Assembly: GCA_007922195.1 (NCBI GenBank)
Contig: ML682007.1
Location: 15,616,954-15,680,953 of the forward strand
From: Podocnemis expansa
Lineage: Eukaryota; Chordata; Testudines; Podocnemididae
Reading direction: 5' to 3'
Length of the DNA: 64,000 nt
This document shows positions 36,171 to 49,600 of the stretch, in pieces (the stretch's first letter is position 1; every line of letters starts with the position of its first letter). Under the pieces are notes generated by a model. The model did no database searches, was not told the DNA's origin, and saw only the letters and a program-made list of their open reading frames with translations. The position numbers and the translations under genes are program-made.

Positions 36171-36358
36171 CAGGGTTCTCAAACACATGGCCCGTGGGCC
36201 ACATGCGGCTCCTAAAGCTATTCCCTGCGGCCTGCAACAACACTATTTTTACTGATATTTGCAATACTGTTATATGAAAAGGTTTTAGTGGTGCAGCCCT
36301 CAGGCTAATGTACTAGTCCTCATGCGGCCCTCATGGTGATTTGAGTTTCAGACCCCTG
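36171..36358 (-). mobile_element. hAT-like MITE, 188 bp (CAGGGTTCTCAAAC ends), perfect 8-bp duplication
   Basis: Inverted ends CAGGGTTCTCAAAC and TTTCAGACCCCTG are flanked by exact ACATAAGG at 36163-36170 and 36359-36366. The interior (GGCCCGTGGGCCACATGCGG; ATATTTGCAATA) is the reverse complement of the copies at 46424, 51183 and 52800. Confidence 0.9.
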
Positions 36359-36366
36359 ACATAAGG

Positions 36367-38959
36367 TATAAAAATGTGATCTGGTTACCCAAGCCACCCT
36401 GCTAGACTCAAAGTCTCTAGGCATCTACTGGGTAAGGAAAACTCCTACTCAGCTTGTCACAGTACTTACCAAGGGACTGGTCAGGAATGCATGCAGCCAA
36501 GGGACCATGTAAAGGATAAACATCAAGGTCGTCTTCTTGCTGGTGGTGCAAGGTCCAGTAGACTCGTCATTCACATCAAAATAGCTGCCGTCCTGGAGTT
36601 CCTAACTGATGGTCAGAGGATGTGCCTTCATTAACAACATTCTGCTCTGAATCAACTTGCAGAAATAATCACATGGTATAGTGCCTATGAAGAGAGAGTA
36701 GGGAACAATTCTTATATTGGTGAGCACAAACCTTTCAGAAGATTCCCTTTTCCACTTTACCTCTCACTACAAAGACACTGGGGTTTTGCACATTGGCCAA
36801 CATTCTGCTCTGCGGGTGGGGATTCATACCTTCCATGAGCAAAGACTTGGACAAGAGGATGCCATAATTCTTTTCCCTCTGTAGTTTCTATGATTACACC
36901 AGCTTTTCTGCTATTGGAGCATTAGCATAAGGCCACCACTAGTGATTGCCACAACTATAAACAAACTATCATATGTCCACGCTCTCAAAGCCCACAGTCA
37001 CCCACTCAAACCCTTAGTGCCCCTAACATTTTGCTGTGGTAGGTGAGAGCTTCAATGGTCAAATTTGTCCTACTCTAGCAATTTAAGGAAACTGATGGCT
37101 ATAGGAACAAGCAAGAAGAGTCTTAAATATGAGCAACAGAAAGAAAATACAAATTTCCCATTGCTCTTTAAAATAATAGGTGAGGTTTAAACTATGGCTC
37201 TAAAGTAAAAAGAATTATGAGTAAGCATGCTGAGAGCTGGCACATTTTGTTTTTGATGCAGTTTAAAAAGCATGACACAATTTAAACAACGTCCCGGAGT
37301 GACACAGTGTTGGGGGGTGGAGGGGAGCTGACAGTAATAACTATGAGTGGAACAGTTCTAAAGAGGTTTGATGCGGAGGCTACAGCTCAATATGCCTGTT
37401 GCACATACTACAACAGAAAATATTAAATGCAGAACCAAGATAGAGCATACAGCTCACATAAAATGCAGAACCAAGACGCCTCACATAAAATGCAGAACCC
37501 AGATGGTGCGTACTGCTAACAAATCCTTCCATCAACTTCTTCCAATCCCCTCCCCAAGACAGAAGATGGGACGATTTCTTTGGAGCTGTCCCTAAATCAA
37601 TCTTCAGCTTCCCTACCAACTACTGTAAATGACACTGTCTTCACCAAAATAACTAAATAAATAAAAAGTAACCATTAAATGAAGCCAGTTTCTGATGTAA
37701 TCCTTGAATAACACTGTTTTGACACTAAATCTGCCTACCATAAATTTCACCCTATGGTATCAAATGGATACAGTGATACCTAATACGGTAATGCCTTCGT
37801 CATCATCTATAATGTCGTATTACTGTACACTGTTAAAGAATAGATGTATTCCGCCCCCTGGAGAGATGGATGCATTTTAGTAGTGAATCATGTAATTTCT
37901 GGATGTAAAATACTTTGAGATCCTTTGTGATAAAAGGTGCTATGTATTATCTTTAATCATTTTTCTGTGCTATTTCAATCTCAACCCCTTCCCTTTAAAT
38001 AGCCACAATGACAACACACCACATTCTCAAATGTAAGTGTTGGTGTATCGAATGCAAATGAGCTAATTGCTGTCCCTTAGATTGGTGAAGCACCATAGGC
38101 TGCAACGGAGATGCACAGATGCAGCAGAATATAAATTCGTCCAGCGAGCATGATTTACATCCTCTTTACTTTATGTTATGTGCTCCATATGCTTCTTTAA
38201 GGTGCTTTTTCTTGATACCTCTCGTCAGCCATTCCACCTCCTTAGATCTCGTTTCTGATTAATTTAATCCCAATGTTTAACTTAGGCCAACGTTTTGCAT
38301 ATATTGCTAAATCTATGTCATGTACCTCACCAACTTCCACAGAAGTTTTATCTGCTCTCAACAGGTCTGAACATGGCTCATTCATTAACTTCAGTCACAA
38401 GCAGCTTTAACCCTCTTGTCTAAAATGAATGAAAAGAAAATAAGGCAGATTTGGTGAATGCTTTTAAAACACCTTCACAGACGATGGTTTTATTCTCCCC
38501 AGTGTAAAAACAGGCTGGTTGGGAGATGCTAGCAATCCTTCTGAGGGGAGAAATAATACAAAAAATCTACCCAACAGAATATAATTATATGAAGAGATTG
38601 AAATGACAAGTTTGATGGTTTTGTTCTATGTGACAAGGCTGATGTTAACTCCGTTGAAAAGAAAAACAGATTTGTCATGATAATGAACTTGCTTTCAAAT
38701 GGTTCCTTTCAACCGATTGGATCCAAAGAGCTTTGAAAACTTTCCAAATTGATGATTCAAACTCTGTAGATGTAGGAATCACATCTCCCACCTTTGTGTC
38801 ACCTCTGGGACTATAATATTAAAGGGGGATAGCGGTGGAGCTTTAGGTTAGTTATTGAAATGGACGACATGTTTCTATTGCTTGTCTTCCTTCTCGGAAG
38901 GATGGAATTCAATACTGCTATAAAAAACAGCCTTCCATTTCTGTGTGGCTCTAGCACTA
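36367..38959 (+). other. SH3RF2 intron 1 with a small minisatellite, otherwise nothing recognised
   Basis: Holds the 37422-37503 tandem repeat and a short MIR-like core at about 37895-37955 (AAAATACTTTGAGATCC). No gene. Confidence 0.4.
37422..37503 (+). repeat. Minisatellite of an about 27-bp unit, three copies
   Basis: ATTAAATGCAGAACCAAGA, CATAAAATGCAGAACCAAGA and CATAAAATGCAGAACCCAGA occur at 27-33 bp spacing. Confidence 0.75.
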
Positions 38960-39235
38960 TATGAAGATGCACAAGACCTGGATTCAGGTCCCAGATTTGC
39001 TACAGGCTTTTTGTTCACCTTGAGGCAAGTCAGTTAGCGTCTCTGTTCCCCACCTGTAAAAAGGGAGGTGATAACACTTCCTTTCCCCAACCTTTGTGTG
39101 TCTTGTCTTTTCAGATTGCAAGTTCTTCACGATAGCGACTATCTGCTATGGTGTGTTTGTACAGCACCTAGCACACTGAGGTGGTGATCTTGGTCGGGGC
39201 CTCTAGGCCCTACTGTAATATAAATCATAATAAAG
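38960..39235 (+). mobile_element. MIR-related SINE with reptile-type tail
   Basis: CTGGATTCAGGTCCC and TGAGGCAAGTCAGTTAGCG give way to TGTTTGTACAGCACCTAGCA and a CCTACTGTAATATAAAT end. This tail is a recurrent extension of MIR-like SINEs in turtles and crocodilians (from general knowledge). Confidence 0.6.
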
Positions 39236-40995
39236 ACCGTTCTCAGCAAAGTCACTGTAAATAAGAATTATCAGATTGGGTATTTGTTTCAGAGCTCAAG
39301 CTTCGTTTTTCATTCATTCTGTGCATGTTTGTATTTGATATTTTCATTTGCATAACAAAATAGGCTGCCTGCTCATTCTCGAGTTCAAGTAGTAGATGTT
39401 CCTTACCATGCCTGTGTCACTCCTTTGCTTCTCACATGCAAGAAAAATAAAATGATATGCACTACCACTTGAAAAGCAAAACATCCATAACAATAGGGAG
39501 GTGATTGAAGCCATATGAAGCCATTTCTGCAATGGGAGCACTTTACCAGAGTGGACATACTGATGCCAGCAGCTTCTAGTGTAGACAATAAACAGTAACA
39601 GTAAAGCTGTACTGTGTTCCAGTAAAGTAAAGCAATACCCGTCACAAATGAAACAAGCTGTCCCTTTAAAAGTGCAGTTTCATTGGTATAGCTGCATCTA
39701 CACTAGGGACCACACCTATGTCAGTCAAAGATAACACTTCACACCCCTGATGACATTGCCATGCCAGCAAAAGTCTGGGGTGTAGACTTGTCCTTAGTAA
39801 ATGCCCGCTATCAAAGAAGTGTAACAGTGGGAGAACTTAAGACAAAGGCTAGTGTAGCCTCAACCAGCAAGTTACCTATAATAAGCCTATAACAGTGCAG
39901 AGGTGCAGTCCTGAAACTTCAGTATCCACGCCACTCACCTGTTAAAAAGTTAAGTAGGTCTGGCAAGATACACTACGCTTCCCTGGTCTCAAAGAATGGG
40001 AGTTTGTAAGTTATTTCATAGCACACACCAGGATTAGAAAATGAAAACCCTACATACTTGTGTATGTAGAGGTTGACAGGAAAGGGAATGTGCAAAAAAA
40101 AAAATAAAAAAGATGGATTTATAACAAAAAGGTTCAATAGATCAGGCAGTTCATAGCTAACGGGTTATTCCTTGCATTTTGGCCTAAAAGGAAACTTAGG
40201 GCAGGTGAGATATGATGCATTTGACAAACCTGGAAATTGTTTAGCTAACAGAAATAGCTACAATATGGCAAACACCATTCCACTGACATGCCTCAAATGT
40301 AATCTAGGAAAAACACTGAGATGAGAATGGAGGCTCACTGTGTTGATTCATTCTGGATCTCCATTGAGACTTGAAACGAGACCTGGGGAATTGGTGCCTT
40401 TGCCATTTGAAGGGGAAAGTGTGAGCTATAGGCTGAAGTGCTAAGCATGGAATGTGCACCACACGATTTGTTCTTGCCACTACTGCGACCATTAACACCA
40501 CAGTTCACCATCAGGCACGTGCCATTACAAAGACCATCCTGAGGTGCCAAATTGCACAGTAATGTAATCACAATGCCAGGTTTTTATTGAACATTTTTGA
40601 TGCAGTTATGTGGAGTTCAATAACATTCTGCAACTTTCCACATACATCTGAAACGTTCCATAAATTTCTTCAACTTTCAGTCTCTTTCTAGAAGGTTGTA
40701 GACCTTTTCCCCAAATTTCTGGAACTATTCCAGGGATGGGCATTGCTGGCCCAGGGCACACAAGGCACAGGCCCTAGGTATCCCAGCCAGTGCCCCAAAT
40801 TTCTCTCCCCAGCAAGCACAGACACAGACAGTTTGCTTTGGCTCCTGCACCTGCCTGGGAGAAAAGCTTAGCTGAAAGGACTGTCCCATCCTGCATTACA
40901 TGCCAAACAGACACGGTGCAGGGCAAGAAAACAGGGAAATTTAAATCCCTCCCTCTTCAGACCTTTGGCCTGGACCCTCACAGCATGTGTAAGCA
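39236..40995 (+). other. SH3RF2 intron 1, one possible MITE, otherwise nothing recognised
   Basis: The possible MITE at 39691-39795 is listed separately. Around 40600-40740 several TTTCCA/TTCTAGAA motifs recur, possibly the edge of a larger unrecognised element. No gene. Confidence 0.35.
39691..39795. mobile_element. Possible 105-bp MITE with CTACACT ends
   Basis: GCATCTACACTAGGG on the left and GGGGTGTAGACTTGTCC on the right are imperfect inverted repeats similar to other CTACACT-ended elements here. Confidence 0.45.
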
Positions 40996-41003
40996 CTGTG
41001 GGG

Positions 41004-41188
41004 CACTGTTCCCTCTAAACTGTGCGTGTGCGCGCGCGCACACAGGTCATAAAACCCGCGCACACAACAAAATAAAGCAAGCACAAAAAAACTCAACAGT
41101 GCTAATATTAGCGCGCACAAAGAAAATTTTTGTTCACCCAAAGAAATTTTTTGCACACACAGCCTACGAAAAATTAGAGGGAACATTG
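41004..41188. mobile_element. hAT-like MITE, 185 bp (CACTGTTCCCTCTAA ends), perfect 8-bp duplication
   Basis: Left CACTGTTCCCTCTAA and right TTAGAGGGAACATTG are inverted repeats. CTGTGGGG is duplicated exactly at 40996-41003 and 41189-41196. The interior has a GTGTGCGCGCGCGCACACA tract, itself palindromic, and A-rich blocks. Confidence 0.9.
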
Positions 41189-41196
41189 CTGTGGGG

Positions 41197-42219
41197 TCCA
41201 CCGCACTGGGCAAGGGGGAGGAAAATGGGAAGAGGTAAAGGGGGGCCCAATAGGGTCTGGCCGAGGTTGGCACTCAGGCCCGGGGTCAGCACAGCACAGG
41301 GGCTGGTGGCAGGGGCCAGCCTGGGTCAGCTCTTGGACCCAGGGCGATTGGGGGCCTGAAACCAGCACTACAGCTGGAGGCCACCAGCACTTGGGCCAGA
41401 TTGGGCCCACAACAGGCATGGGGAGGCAGCGTGGGGGCAGCCACGCGCCTGGTTCCAGGGTTTTCTAGAATTTTCCATGGCCACTGACACTGCAAAAATA
41501 ATAATATAGATTAAAGGAGATTCAGGCAAAAGTTACTCACTTGGTTGCATCTAGTTTCAAGTTTCACTGAAAGATTTGGCGGGGTTCAAGACACTTCTGG
41601 TGTCTGTTGAGAGTTAGACTATGTAACACGGCCCATGTTACAACCCAAAACATAAGAACCCCTGAAAAAACAAACCATAAAAATGAAACATATGAACTGC
41701 AACCAAGCCAGCCAAACCTCCAAGTTCACAGGGCTCTAGTTCTCATGTGCATATCTTAGATCAACCTAATTACACAGGAGACCCACATAAACATAAGCAC
41801 AACCACGTGCGGACTAAACCAATACTACACATTTTAATAAGGTTTAAAATATAAATCAATGCAGGTGACTTTACGTTCAACTTTTTTCCCCATGTATTTA
41901 GGTTGGGGTGGGTTGCTCAATATTTCACAGGAGGTCTTAAAGGGTTTTTTTGTTTTGTTTTGTTTTTTTGACTGGGGCCCTTTGAAAATGTTTCAGGCTG
42001 TGATAACGTGTCCCCCCAAACTATGCCACCTCTCCTCCTGTGCTGCTCCTGATGGCAGTGCGCCTTCGCAGCTGGGTCCCCAGCCTGCAGCTGCCACTGT
42101 CTGGCCACCCAGCACTGAAGGCATCACAGAAGTGAGGGTGGCAATACCCTAACCATGTCACGATACACTTGTGATCCCTTTTTGGGACAGAACCTCACAT
42201 TTCACTTTTACACCTCTTG
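41197..42219 (+). other. SH3RF2 intron 1; GC-rich patch then AT-rich sequence
   Basis: 41197-41480 is GC-rich with CAG/CTGG words and incidental long frames. Together with 40740-40990 it may be an older element interrupted by the 41004 MITE. The rest is featureless. Confidence 0.35.
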
Positions 42220-42227
42220 CTTTAAGA

Positions 42228-42615
42228 CAGGGGGTCTGCAACCTGTGGCTTCAGAGCCACATACAGCTCTTTGGCTGCCCCTTTGTGGTGCTGGGCTCCA
42301 GGTCCCGTCCCCCTCACTCCCTCCTCCCACCACTGGCAAACCCTGCGGCAGCCCACTCCTGGCTCCAAGTCCCTACACCACCCAGGGACCCTGTGGTCAG
42401 TTCGTGCCAGGCTCCCACCGCCACAAAGAGGCCATGTGGGAGGACCGCTCCTGGTTCCAGGCTCCCACCTACCCACCTTGCCAGGGGACCCTGTGGCAGG
42501 AGACCTTGCCCAGCTCCTACCTTCCACCCACAAAGAAGCTACAGCTCTTGCAACACTTGGTTATTGAAGGAATTTTTTTAATGGCTATTCTTATCTTTTG
42601 GATTGCCAACCCCTG
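42228..42615 (+). mobile_element. hAT-like MITE, 388 bp (CAGGGGGTCTGCAACC ends), perfect 8-bp duplication
   Basis: Left CAGGGGGTCTGCAACCTGTGG and right TTGCCAACCCCTG are inverted repeats. CTTTAAGA is exact at 42220-42227 and 42616-42623. It is the longest of three copies of this family in intron 1. Long open frames across it are chance. Confidence 0.9.
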
Positions 42616-42623
42616 CTTTAAGA

Positions 42624-45600
42624 TAATGAGAAGCAACTGGTGTGGGAGAGTTTCAGTCCCTCTTCCCCATGTGCTGACATGGACACTCTGTCTTTACCCC
42701 TTTGTGAGACAAGGAGGGATAGAGAAGGTGTTCTCTCAAATTCCTCAGTATAGTTCGAATACCTGACTGAACTTTGTTTGCACTCTTGATGGAGAACCAG
42801 GCACAAGGCCAGTCTGGAGGAATTAGTGGCAAGTGGGCTTCAACTTCACATGCTTCCATTAGGACTGGGTCTCAGCAGAAACTCTGGAGCCAATCGCTTC
42901 TGAATACTGAGGTGTTCAAAATACAGACTCAGATTACAGTGTCTGACCCATCTCTAACTGATGTCAAGGCAGCATAGGATGAGACCAAGGGGCCGTGGAG
43001 CCACAGAGAATTAAACAAACATTTACAAACTGAATCAGAAGCTTCCAAAAGGCAAGAAGTCAATTTGGAAGATCTGCTCATTTGGGTTTCCTTTCCCTAG
43101 CAATGAACATCTCATTCCTAGAAATAAATCACAGCCCCAGAGCAGATTGCAGTGAGGTATATAACATCTACTGACAGGCCAACCACTGTCTTAAGCTCCC
43201 CACATGCCATTGTACAAATAATCCAGCATTTGAAGCAGAATAGAGCTGCAAAAAGAGTTTGGATCTGTGCAGTCTTTTACATTGGCTCTCAAATCCATTT
43301 ACTAGAGAATGGCCAGACCTCTTCTCTGCTCCTCGATGTCTTGCCAAGCCTTTTGGATGACACATCTGGGTCTAGTTTTGTTTTTCACGGCTCATTTACA
43401 ATGTTCCAGTTCTATTTCTGGTCATGTGTGTCTTTCTAGCTGACAATGACAGCAGGCTGATATCCCTGCACCCACTAGATAGAACAGTTTTGAATGTATT
43501 ATTGGGAGTCTCCCTAGCAGAGACCAGCATTTTAAAGATCCTTGCACCTTGAATCTGTTCTCTATTGTATCAGCAAGATTCAGAAGCAACTCCATTACTG
43601 TCAGCAAGGTTACACCCATGAAACTGAGATCAGAATCAGACTCTTGGAATTCAGTCCAGAGAAACTATGCCGTTCTGGGAGGAGTCTACATGGTTTGGAT
43701 GGTCTTCTGTATTCAAGAAAGACAAGAGGACAGGTGCAGGCAAGAGAGATTCCAGGGCATTTCCCAAGTAGAGGCTGCAGCTGGGAAAGTCACTTGAGTG
43801 AAAAATCCAAATTTATCTCAACCAATTCATGTCTGAGTCTGCCCAAATCACCCTAAGCTCCATGACTCTGGCTCTAGCATTCAGAGCAGTGATGTACTGC
43901 GGGGTTGTTCCAAAGCTCCAATTAGCACCAAACCAAAGGGAGAATTATAGTGAACTTCCCACTTCAGTTAAGCTCACTTGTGCACCAGATACTACCAAAT
44001 TGAGCTCTCTTGAAGATCATCATTACTGAACAGATCTTTCCCTCCTTTGGAATGGACCAAAACACACAAAATAGAAGGTATTTTCAAAAAATTTCCCCAG
44101 AGAAGGTGCCAAGAGGGCCTCTTTTTCCCACCACTCCTCCAGCACACAAACATGGGGCATGATTCTGTAGCACACTAAATCCTTCAACACCGCCAGAGCA
44201 TCACAGAGCTGATGTAAAGGGGACAGCAATGACCCCTGGGAATATCCCCCATGCAGAGGGTGTCCCCAGTTGATCTATAGCTAGTTTCTGTGGTGTGCTA
44301 TGCTGGCTCCGACCCCATGTTGAGAGAGAAGGGGCAGCCTGGGTGAGGAAGGGGCTTGACATCTCTCTGATTATTCCCTTTTTGTCATGGCCTGCAGAGG
44401 AGATGGGAAAGCAGAAGGCAAGTTAGATCAGCCCAAAGACACTAAGTCCAGTACTATAGTAATCCTTCATGCCACAGTATGACATTGATTTCATTTTGAC
44501 TCATAGGGAAGGGCACTGCCTATTTAAATAAGGTAATTACTTCTTGCAACATTGTGCGTCATTCTTTAAGGTCTCATCTCCAAATATGTGAGATCAATTG
44601 GTTGGAGGTGCCACTGTATCCAGTCACTATGAAGTAATTAAGGACAAGGTGGAGAGAGAAGGAATTTGCTATTCATTGCTTACTTATATAGTTGTTGACT
44701 TTCCCAGGAATGCATTTAATTATTGGGAAATAGGGCAAATCCACACTAGCTTTCTTAAAGTGTAAATTCACAATCTACAATCTCAGCCTGATTACATTTA
44801 AATCATTTGCAACATCCCCCTTAGAAATGGGATTAAAGGGCAATGCTGTGTGAAGCAGACTGCAGTGACATCAACCACATTGTTCTGATGCCTAAACAAC
44901 TGCAAGTTCATCCTGATGTATCCCAGCCAGTTTGTGTGCTCTGTTCATCCAGCTGGCAGGCAGCACAAGTCGAAACATGCTGCTTGTCATGAATGGCATT
45001 CAACGGAAGTGCCTGGGACTAGGTTCATGAAGAACGTTCACTGCTTTAGCCAGAAATCTGTCTTCATCTGCCTCATTGTTCTTCCTTACTCATTTGTCTT
45101 TATTTCTTGGCATTTTTTAACGTGTCTTTCCTCCTCCCCACCCTCCCCTGTCCTTTTAATTCCAATAGTATGAGTATGCAATTTTATAATAATCCAACAT
45201 CAATAATAGGGAAGTTATAACTAGCTCATTTAACATAATTATAGTGCAATTTCTCCCACCTATAAGGAGATGCTTTGAACTGTTTCCATACTATTTTACA
45301 CATATATAAAATAGTATATATATTTTATATGTATACATAAATTTGCTTCTCTGTTTTGCATGGTGGGAGATTCAGCTGTTTTGGATGTTTGCCACAGCTC
45401 CATTAATGCTTGATGCAAAACTAAAAAGCTAAAACCCAACCAAAAAGATTTCTCCCACTCCCCTTTCAAATGCACCAGCATTCCAAAGAGCAAGAAAGGC
45501 CTCGTTCTGCTGTCATTTACACCCTGCAGAACTTCCCTGGAGTCAGTGAGGTTGCACAGAGTAAACACGAGGGCATAGTCTTGCCCACTGATTTTATTCA

Positions 45601-46415
45601 TGGTGATAAATCACAGACCTCTCAAATCTAACCATCTTTGGTTTATCCTGTTGCATTCTCTTGCCTCATCCTCTGAAGTCTCAGAATAATGTTGTGAATT
45701 GGGACCAGAAAAATGATTGTGTTAGAGACACCTTCCAGCACCAGATAACTGAACTAGTTCACTACAAGGTGTGGGCAAGCTTATTTACCATAATTTCTGC
45801 CCCCTGACACTACGATCTTGACATTTCCACTCACAATTAAGTACAAAATAAGGGAGCCAAGATAGAAAAAGGAAACACAGAGTAAAAAAATAGAATAGAG
45901 GTTGGCCATAAGGCAGAGTTATGACAGAGGAGAATACCAGCAGAGAGTCTAGGGTGAGGGAAGCTTCTCGCTAGCTTATTTTGGGGAGAGAGGAAAGTTC
46001 TCCTAGGTTCCCTGTAGCTTACCAAAAAAAAAAAAAAAAAAGTGGTTTCTAAAACTGAGACAAACAAACATACCAGCACACACCTTCATTGAAATCTTGG
46101 GGAAATGGACTTACAAAAACCGCAACTGCAGACGTCAAGAAAATTTGCAAGGACATTCATCCATTCCAACTGGCACCCTAAAAATGTGACTGAAGCATGT
46201 AACATTCATATTTAATTACCCCTCCTTCTTTCCCACAACCCTCACCCTCTCAGCAATAAGTGGGAACACTGAAATAGGAGAATATGAAAGACTTACTCAC
46301 CTTGACAGGATTGCTTACAAGCCCAGTAGTACTGCATAGGAATCTGTGAAAACCTTCTCCCTTCAACAGTTTCTTCATCTTTTCTGTGTTCTGTTGACCA
46401 CTTTGGGATAGGTTA
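42624..46415 (+). other. SH3RF2 intron 1, nothing recognised
   Basis: Nearly 3.8 kb with no bounded repeat identified, apart from an AT-rich hairpin-prone stretch near 45298-45335 and a poly-A run near 46023-46041. Confidence 0.4.
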
Positions 46416-46423
46416 AGGTAGAT

Positions 46424-46611
46424 CAGGGATCTCAAACTCAAATCACCCCGGGGGCCACATGAGGACTAGCATGGTAGCCCAAGGGCCACACCACTGAAAC
46501 CTTTTCATACAATGATATTGCAAATATCGGTAACAATAGTGTCATTGTGGGCCTCAGGAGATAGCTTTGGGGATGGCATGTGGCCCACAGGCCATGTGTT
46601 TGAGACCCCTG
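46424..46611 (+). mobile_element. hAT-like MITE, 188 bp (CAGGGATCTCAAAC ends)
   Basis: Ends CAGGGATCTCAAACTC and GTTTGAGACCCCTG are inverted repeats. Flanks AGGTAGAT and CAGTAGAT agree at 6 of 8 positions. It is the same family as the copy at 36171 but in the opposite orientation. Confidence 0.85.
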
Positions 46612-46619
46612 CAGTAGAT

Positions 46620-49600
46620 TAAGCTCTTCAGGGCCCAGGCTGTGAGACTTTGCTATCAAAACCCTGAGAGGAGTAAGTATGAGCATAAACCATTATGCAG
46701 ACTTATGGCCATTCTAATAATATGGAGATGGAATTGCCACACTCTCATAATCCCAGTTCCTTAGTAAAGGTCTGATTGTAGCCATTTAAGACAATTTGAG
46801 TTTTGCCTTTTATCTTGAGTGGCCAAATCCTGAATTGTTTATTCAGGCAAAATTCCCACTTGAGTTAATACTCAGGAGTAAAGACCTCAGGGATTTATCC
46901 CAACAATAGCAGGATCTGGCCCCACATTCCTTGGCATACTTACATTTTTGTTCTTTATTTATTTTAAAATTCTGAACAAAAATTAAAGTCTATATAAATG
47001 AAAAAGGTACAGACAGCATAAGAAAGAAAGGTATTCCTAGCCAGCTTGTATTTCTGTTATTTTATCACAAAGCTCAGCATACTTTGGACTTGTTTTCTGA
47101 CATGGCAAATTCACCACTGTCACTTCAAACTTCCCCATTCGACAGGAGAGTCTGCAAAGACCCACTCAGTCAATCAGGAAGTTGATCCAAAAACTCCAGC
47201 CCCACAACAGGAGTAGCATGAGTTGAAAGGAGGGCATTTCCATTTGACTCGGCACAGTGGACCCACCAGCCATCAAAGCAAGTTACACAAGTTAATTTGT
47301 GTCTCACACTTTGACTGCCACCAAAAATGGTGGCAAGTGTAAATTAAGGCTTAGAGTGTGTATATGGATGAACATAAGAGAGAGAGAGAGAGACACAGAG
47401 AAGATCAAACATAGGAAATTTTTCAAATTATCATTTCCAAAGTTATCTAGCTTAAACTTTCTGCCACTACTACTCCAATGAAAATTAACCAGAGAACAGG
47501 GCATCAGAGCTGGAGTTACCCACAAGGTAACTGCTGCCTTTCCTTTTGCACCCATGCCACTTCAGGTATATTGTCAAGCCAGGTGCATACATTTTACCAT
47601 TAGCATATACTGCAGTACAAAAATAACTCATCTAACACTAATCATTGACATGAATTGCTTCATGTTTCAAAAACACTTTCAAGGTTCAAAGAGCTACTTG
47701 AAGGTATTACAGAAATTTTTTCCTTTCATCGATCCTTTCTCCATAGTAAGTAACAATGATCAAAAACTATTCTTGTAGAAGGTTGTCTTCCCAAGTTCTA
47801 GTTCACTTTCTGATTTCTCCCAAGCCCTAAGAAACTTGGTATCTAATCTGCCTCTGTAATCTTAACTCCCTTCCAGAATACTACTGGGATTGACTGGTTT
47901 GTGTACATGAAGTACCAGTCGCTTAAATCCCAAGCACTGGCATATCTGAGCTAGATTTGCAGCTGCGGAAATGTGTATTTCTCCACACGAAAAGCAACCC
48001 TATACTTTCAGTTTGAATGACAAAAACAAGAACAAACATGAAATTGCAACAGCATGGGTATGGTGCCTATTCTATGCTGGCTCCGTTCTCCAGACCCTCT
48101 GTACCTTTAAAACGAGGCCGAAGAAAGCACTAACAAACATCAAATGGGGAACAATCCTACAGGAACAAGTTGACATAAAAGGTCTTTTCCTTCTCCACAA
48201 ACAACATCCAAACAGACTAGCTATCTATTGTTAAAGGACCAGTCAAACTCCTCCTCTTGGCCACTTAGCAGCCTGCTGTGAAGGGACCCAGACACTGGAT
48301 CCCTTGTTTTAAGCTTCCAGCATCTGAACAAAGTCCAGGCCCTGTCTGGGTCTAGGGACCCTTAGGCACACCCTCAGAGTTCTAGCTGTCATAATCTTTT
48401 CAGATTTATAAACTCACAGCCCATTACCGGGTCTCTGGAACTAGTACTGAGACCTCAGACTCACCCCGTAACTTAAATGCAGACTTCCCTAGTACTCCAC
48501 TTGAAGGTGTGAGCTGCCTGACTTACCTCTTCAAGGGACAAGTGATCAGATGTTGCACCTAACACATACAGACACCTCGCACAGGCTTCTACAACATTAT
48601 TGCTATTTCTTTAACAGTGAAAACCTATAAAAAATAAGAAAAGCTATACACACTTCCCAGTCTCAGTCCTCTCACTTCTCTGAAGCATTCTTTGTACTGT
48701 GCCCAGAATCCTTTGGGCCATCCAGACTTTTTCTGTTGCAGTATATTTAAGCTCTTCTTGTCTGACTTTAAATCTATTCCATTCTGCTTTCCTGCTCCAA
48801 CTTCCTGTATGTGCCCCTGAGTCTTCCCCTCTCCATTTTAATTTGGAGAGGACTGCTTTCCCTTATGAAGCAGTTATCTTTTGTTCTGTCTAGGTAAGGC
48901 CTACCGGTATTCAGGGAGCAACAGTCTTGAACAATTGGCTATTGCCCGAGTCTGCAGCAGCAGAGATCAGTCCTAACACTAAGCCACAGTGTATTTCACT
49001 TTTATACGGGGCACTCAGGGCACACTAAAATTCATAGTAACAATTCCATAATATCAACAAGAATTTCATGCAGGTTCCCCAAATTACTACAAATACCTAG
49101 GGTAAAATTGTCCTCACATGTTGGCCCTGATTCAGCCAAGCTCTTCAGCATGGGTTTCAGTCATACTGAAATCAATGGGACTTACATCCATGCTGACATA
49201 TTTTGCTAAATTAAGGCTGCAGATCCCATTCTCCTCCATGGGATCCATCCAAAGGTAGAACATTGAGCTGAGCCTCAAGATAGGAGGTGAGCTCAGACTA
49301 TTTGCTTTGGAGCCACAGAAGCTTTCGGAAATGTTAAGAACCATGGTGGCCCATTGAAAACATTAGCTATTCAGCTGTATTCTTGAGTGAGAGTGTTTTC
49401 TTAAAGCTGTGCTGAGCTTCAGTTTGACAGGCTGTGCTGGTGAAGGATGGTGGGAGAGCAATTTCCTGAATCACTGAGGGAGCAGCTCAGTAGAATATAA
49501 AAGGGAACACAATTGTCAGATAAAAACATTGTTAAACTAAAAACTGTTTTGTCCTGATTTGGGAACTATAGCCGTTTTCAGTGAAGAACAACGTCTCTAA

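Noticed and set aside
40790..41359. 189-codon plus-strand open frame
   Set aside because: It runs across the complete 41004-41188 MITE and its target duplication, so it cannot be a conserved gene.
42155..42766. 203-codon plus-strand open frame
   Set aside because: Covers the whole 42228-42615 hAT-like MITE and its flanks; compositional.
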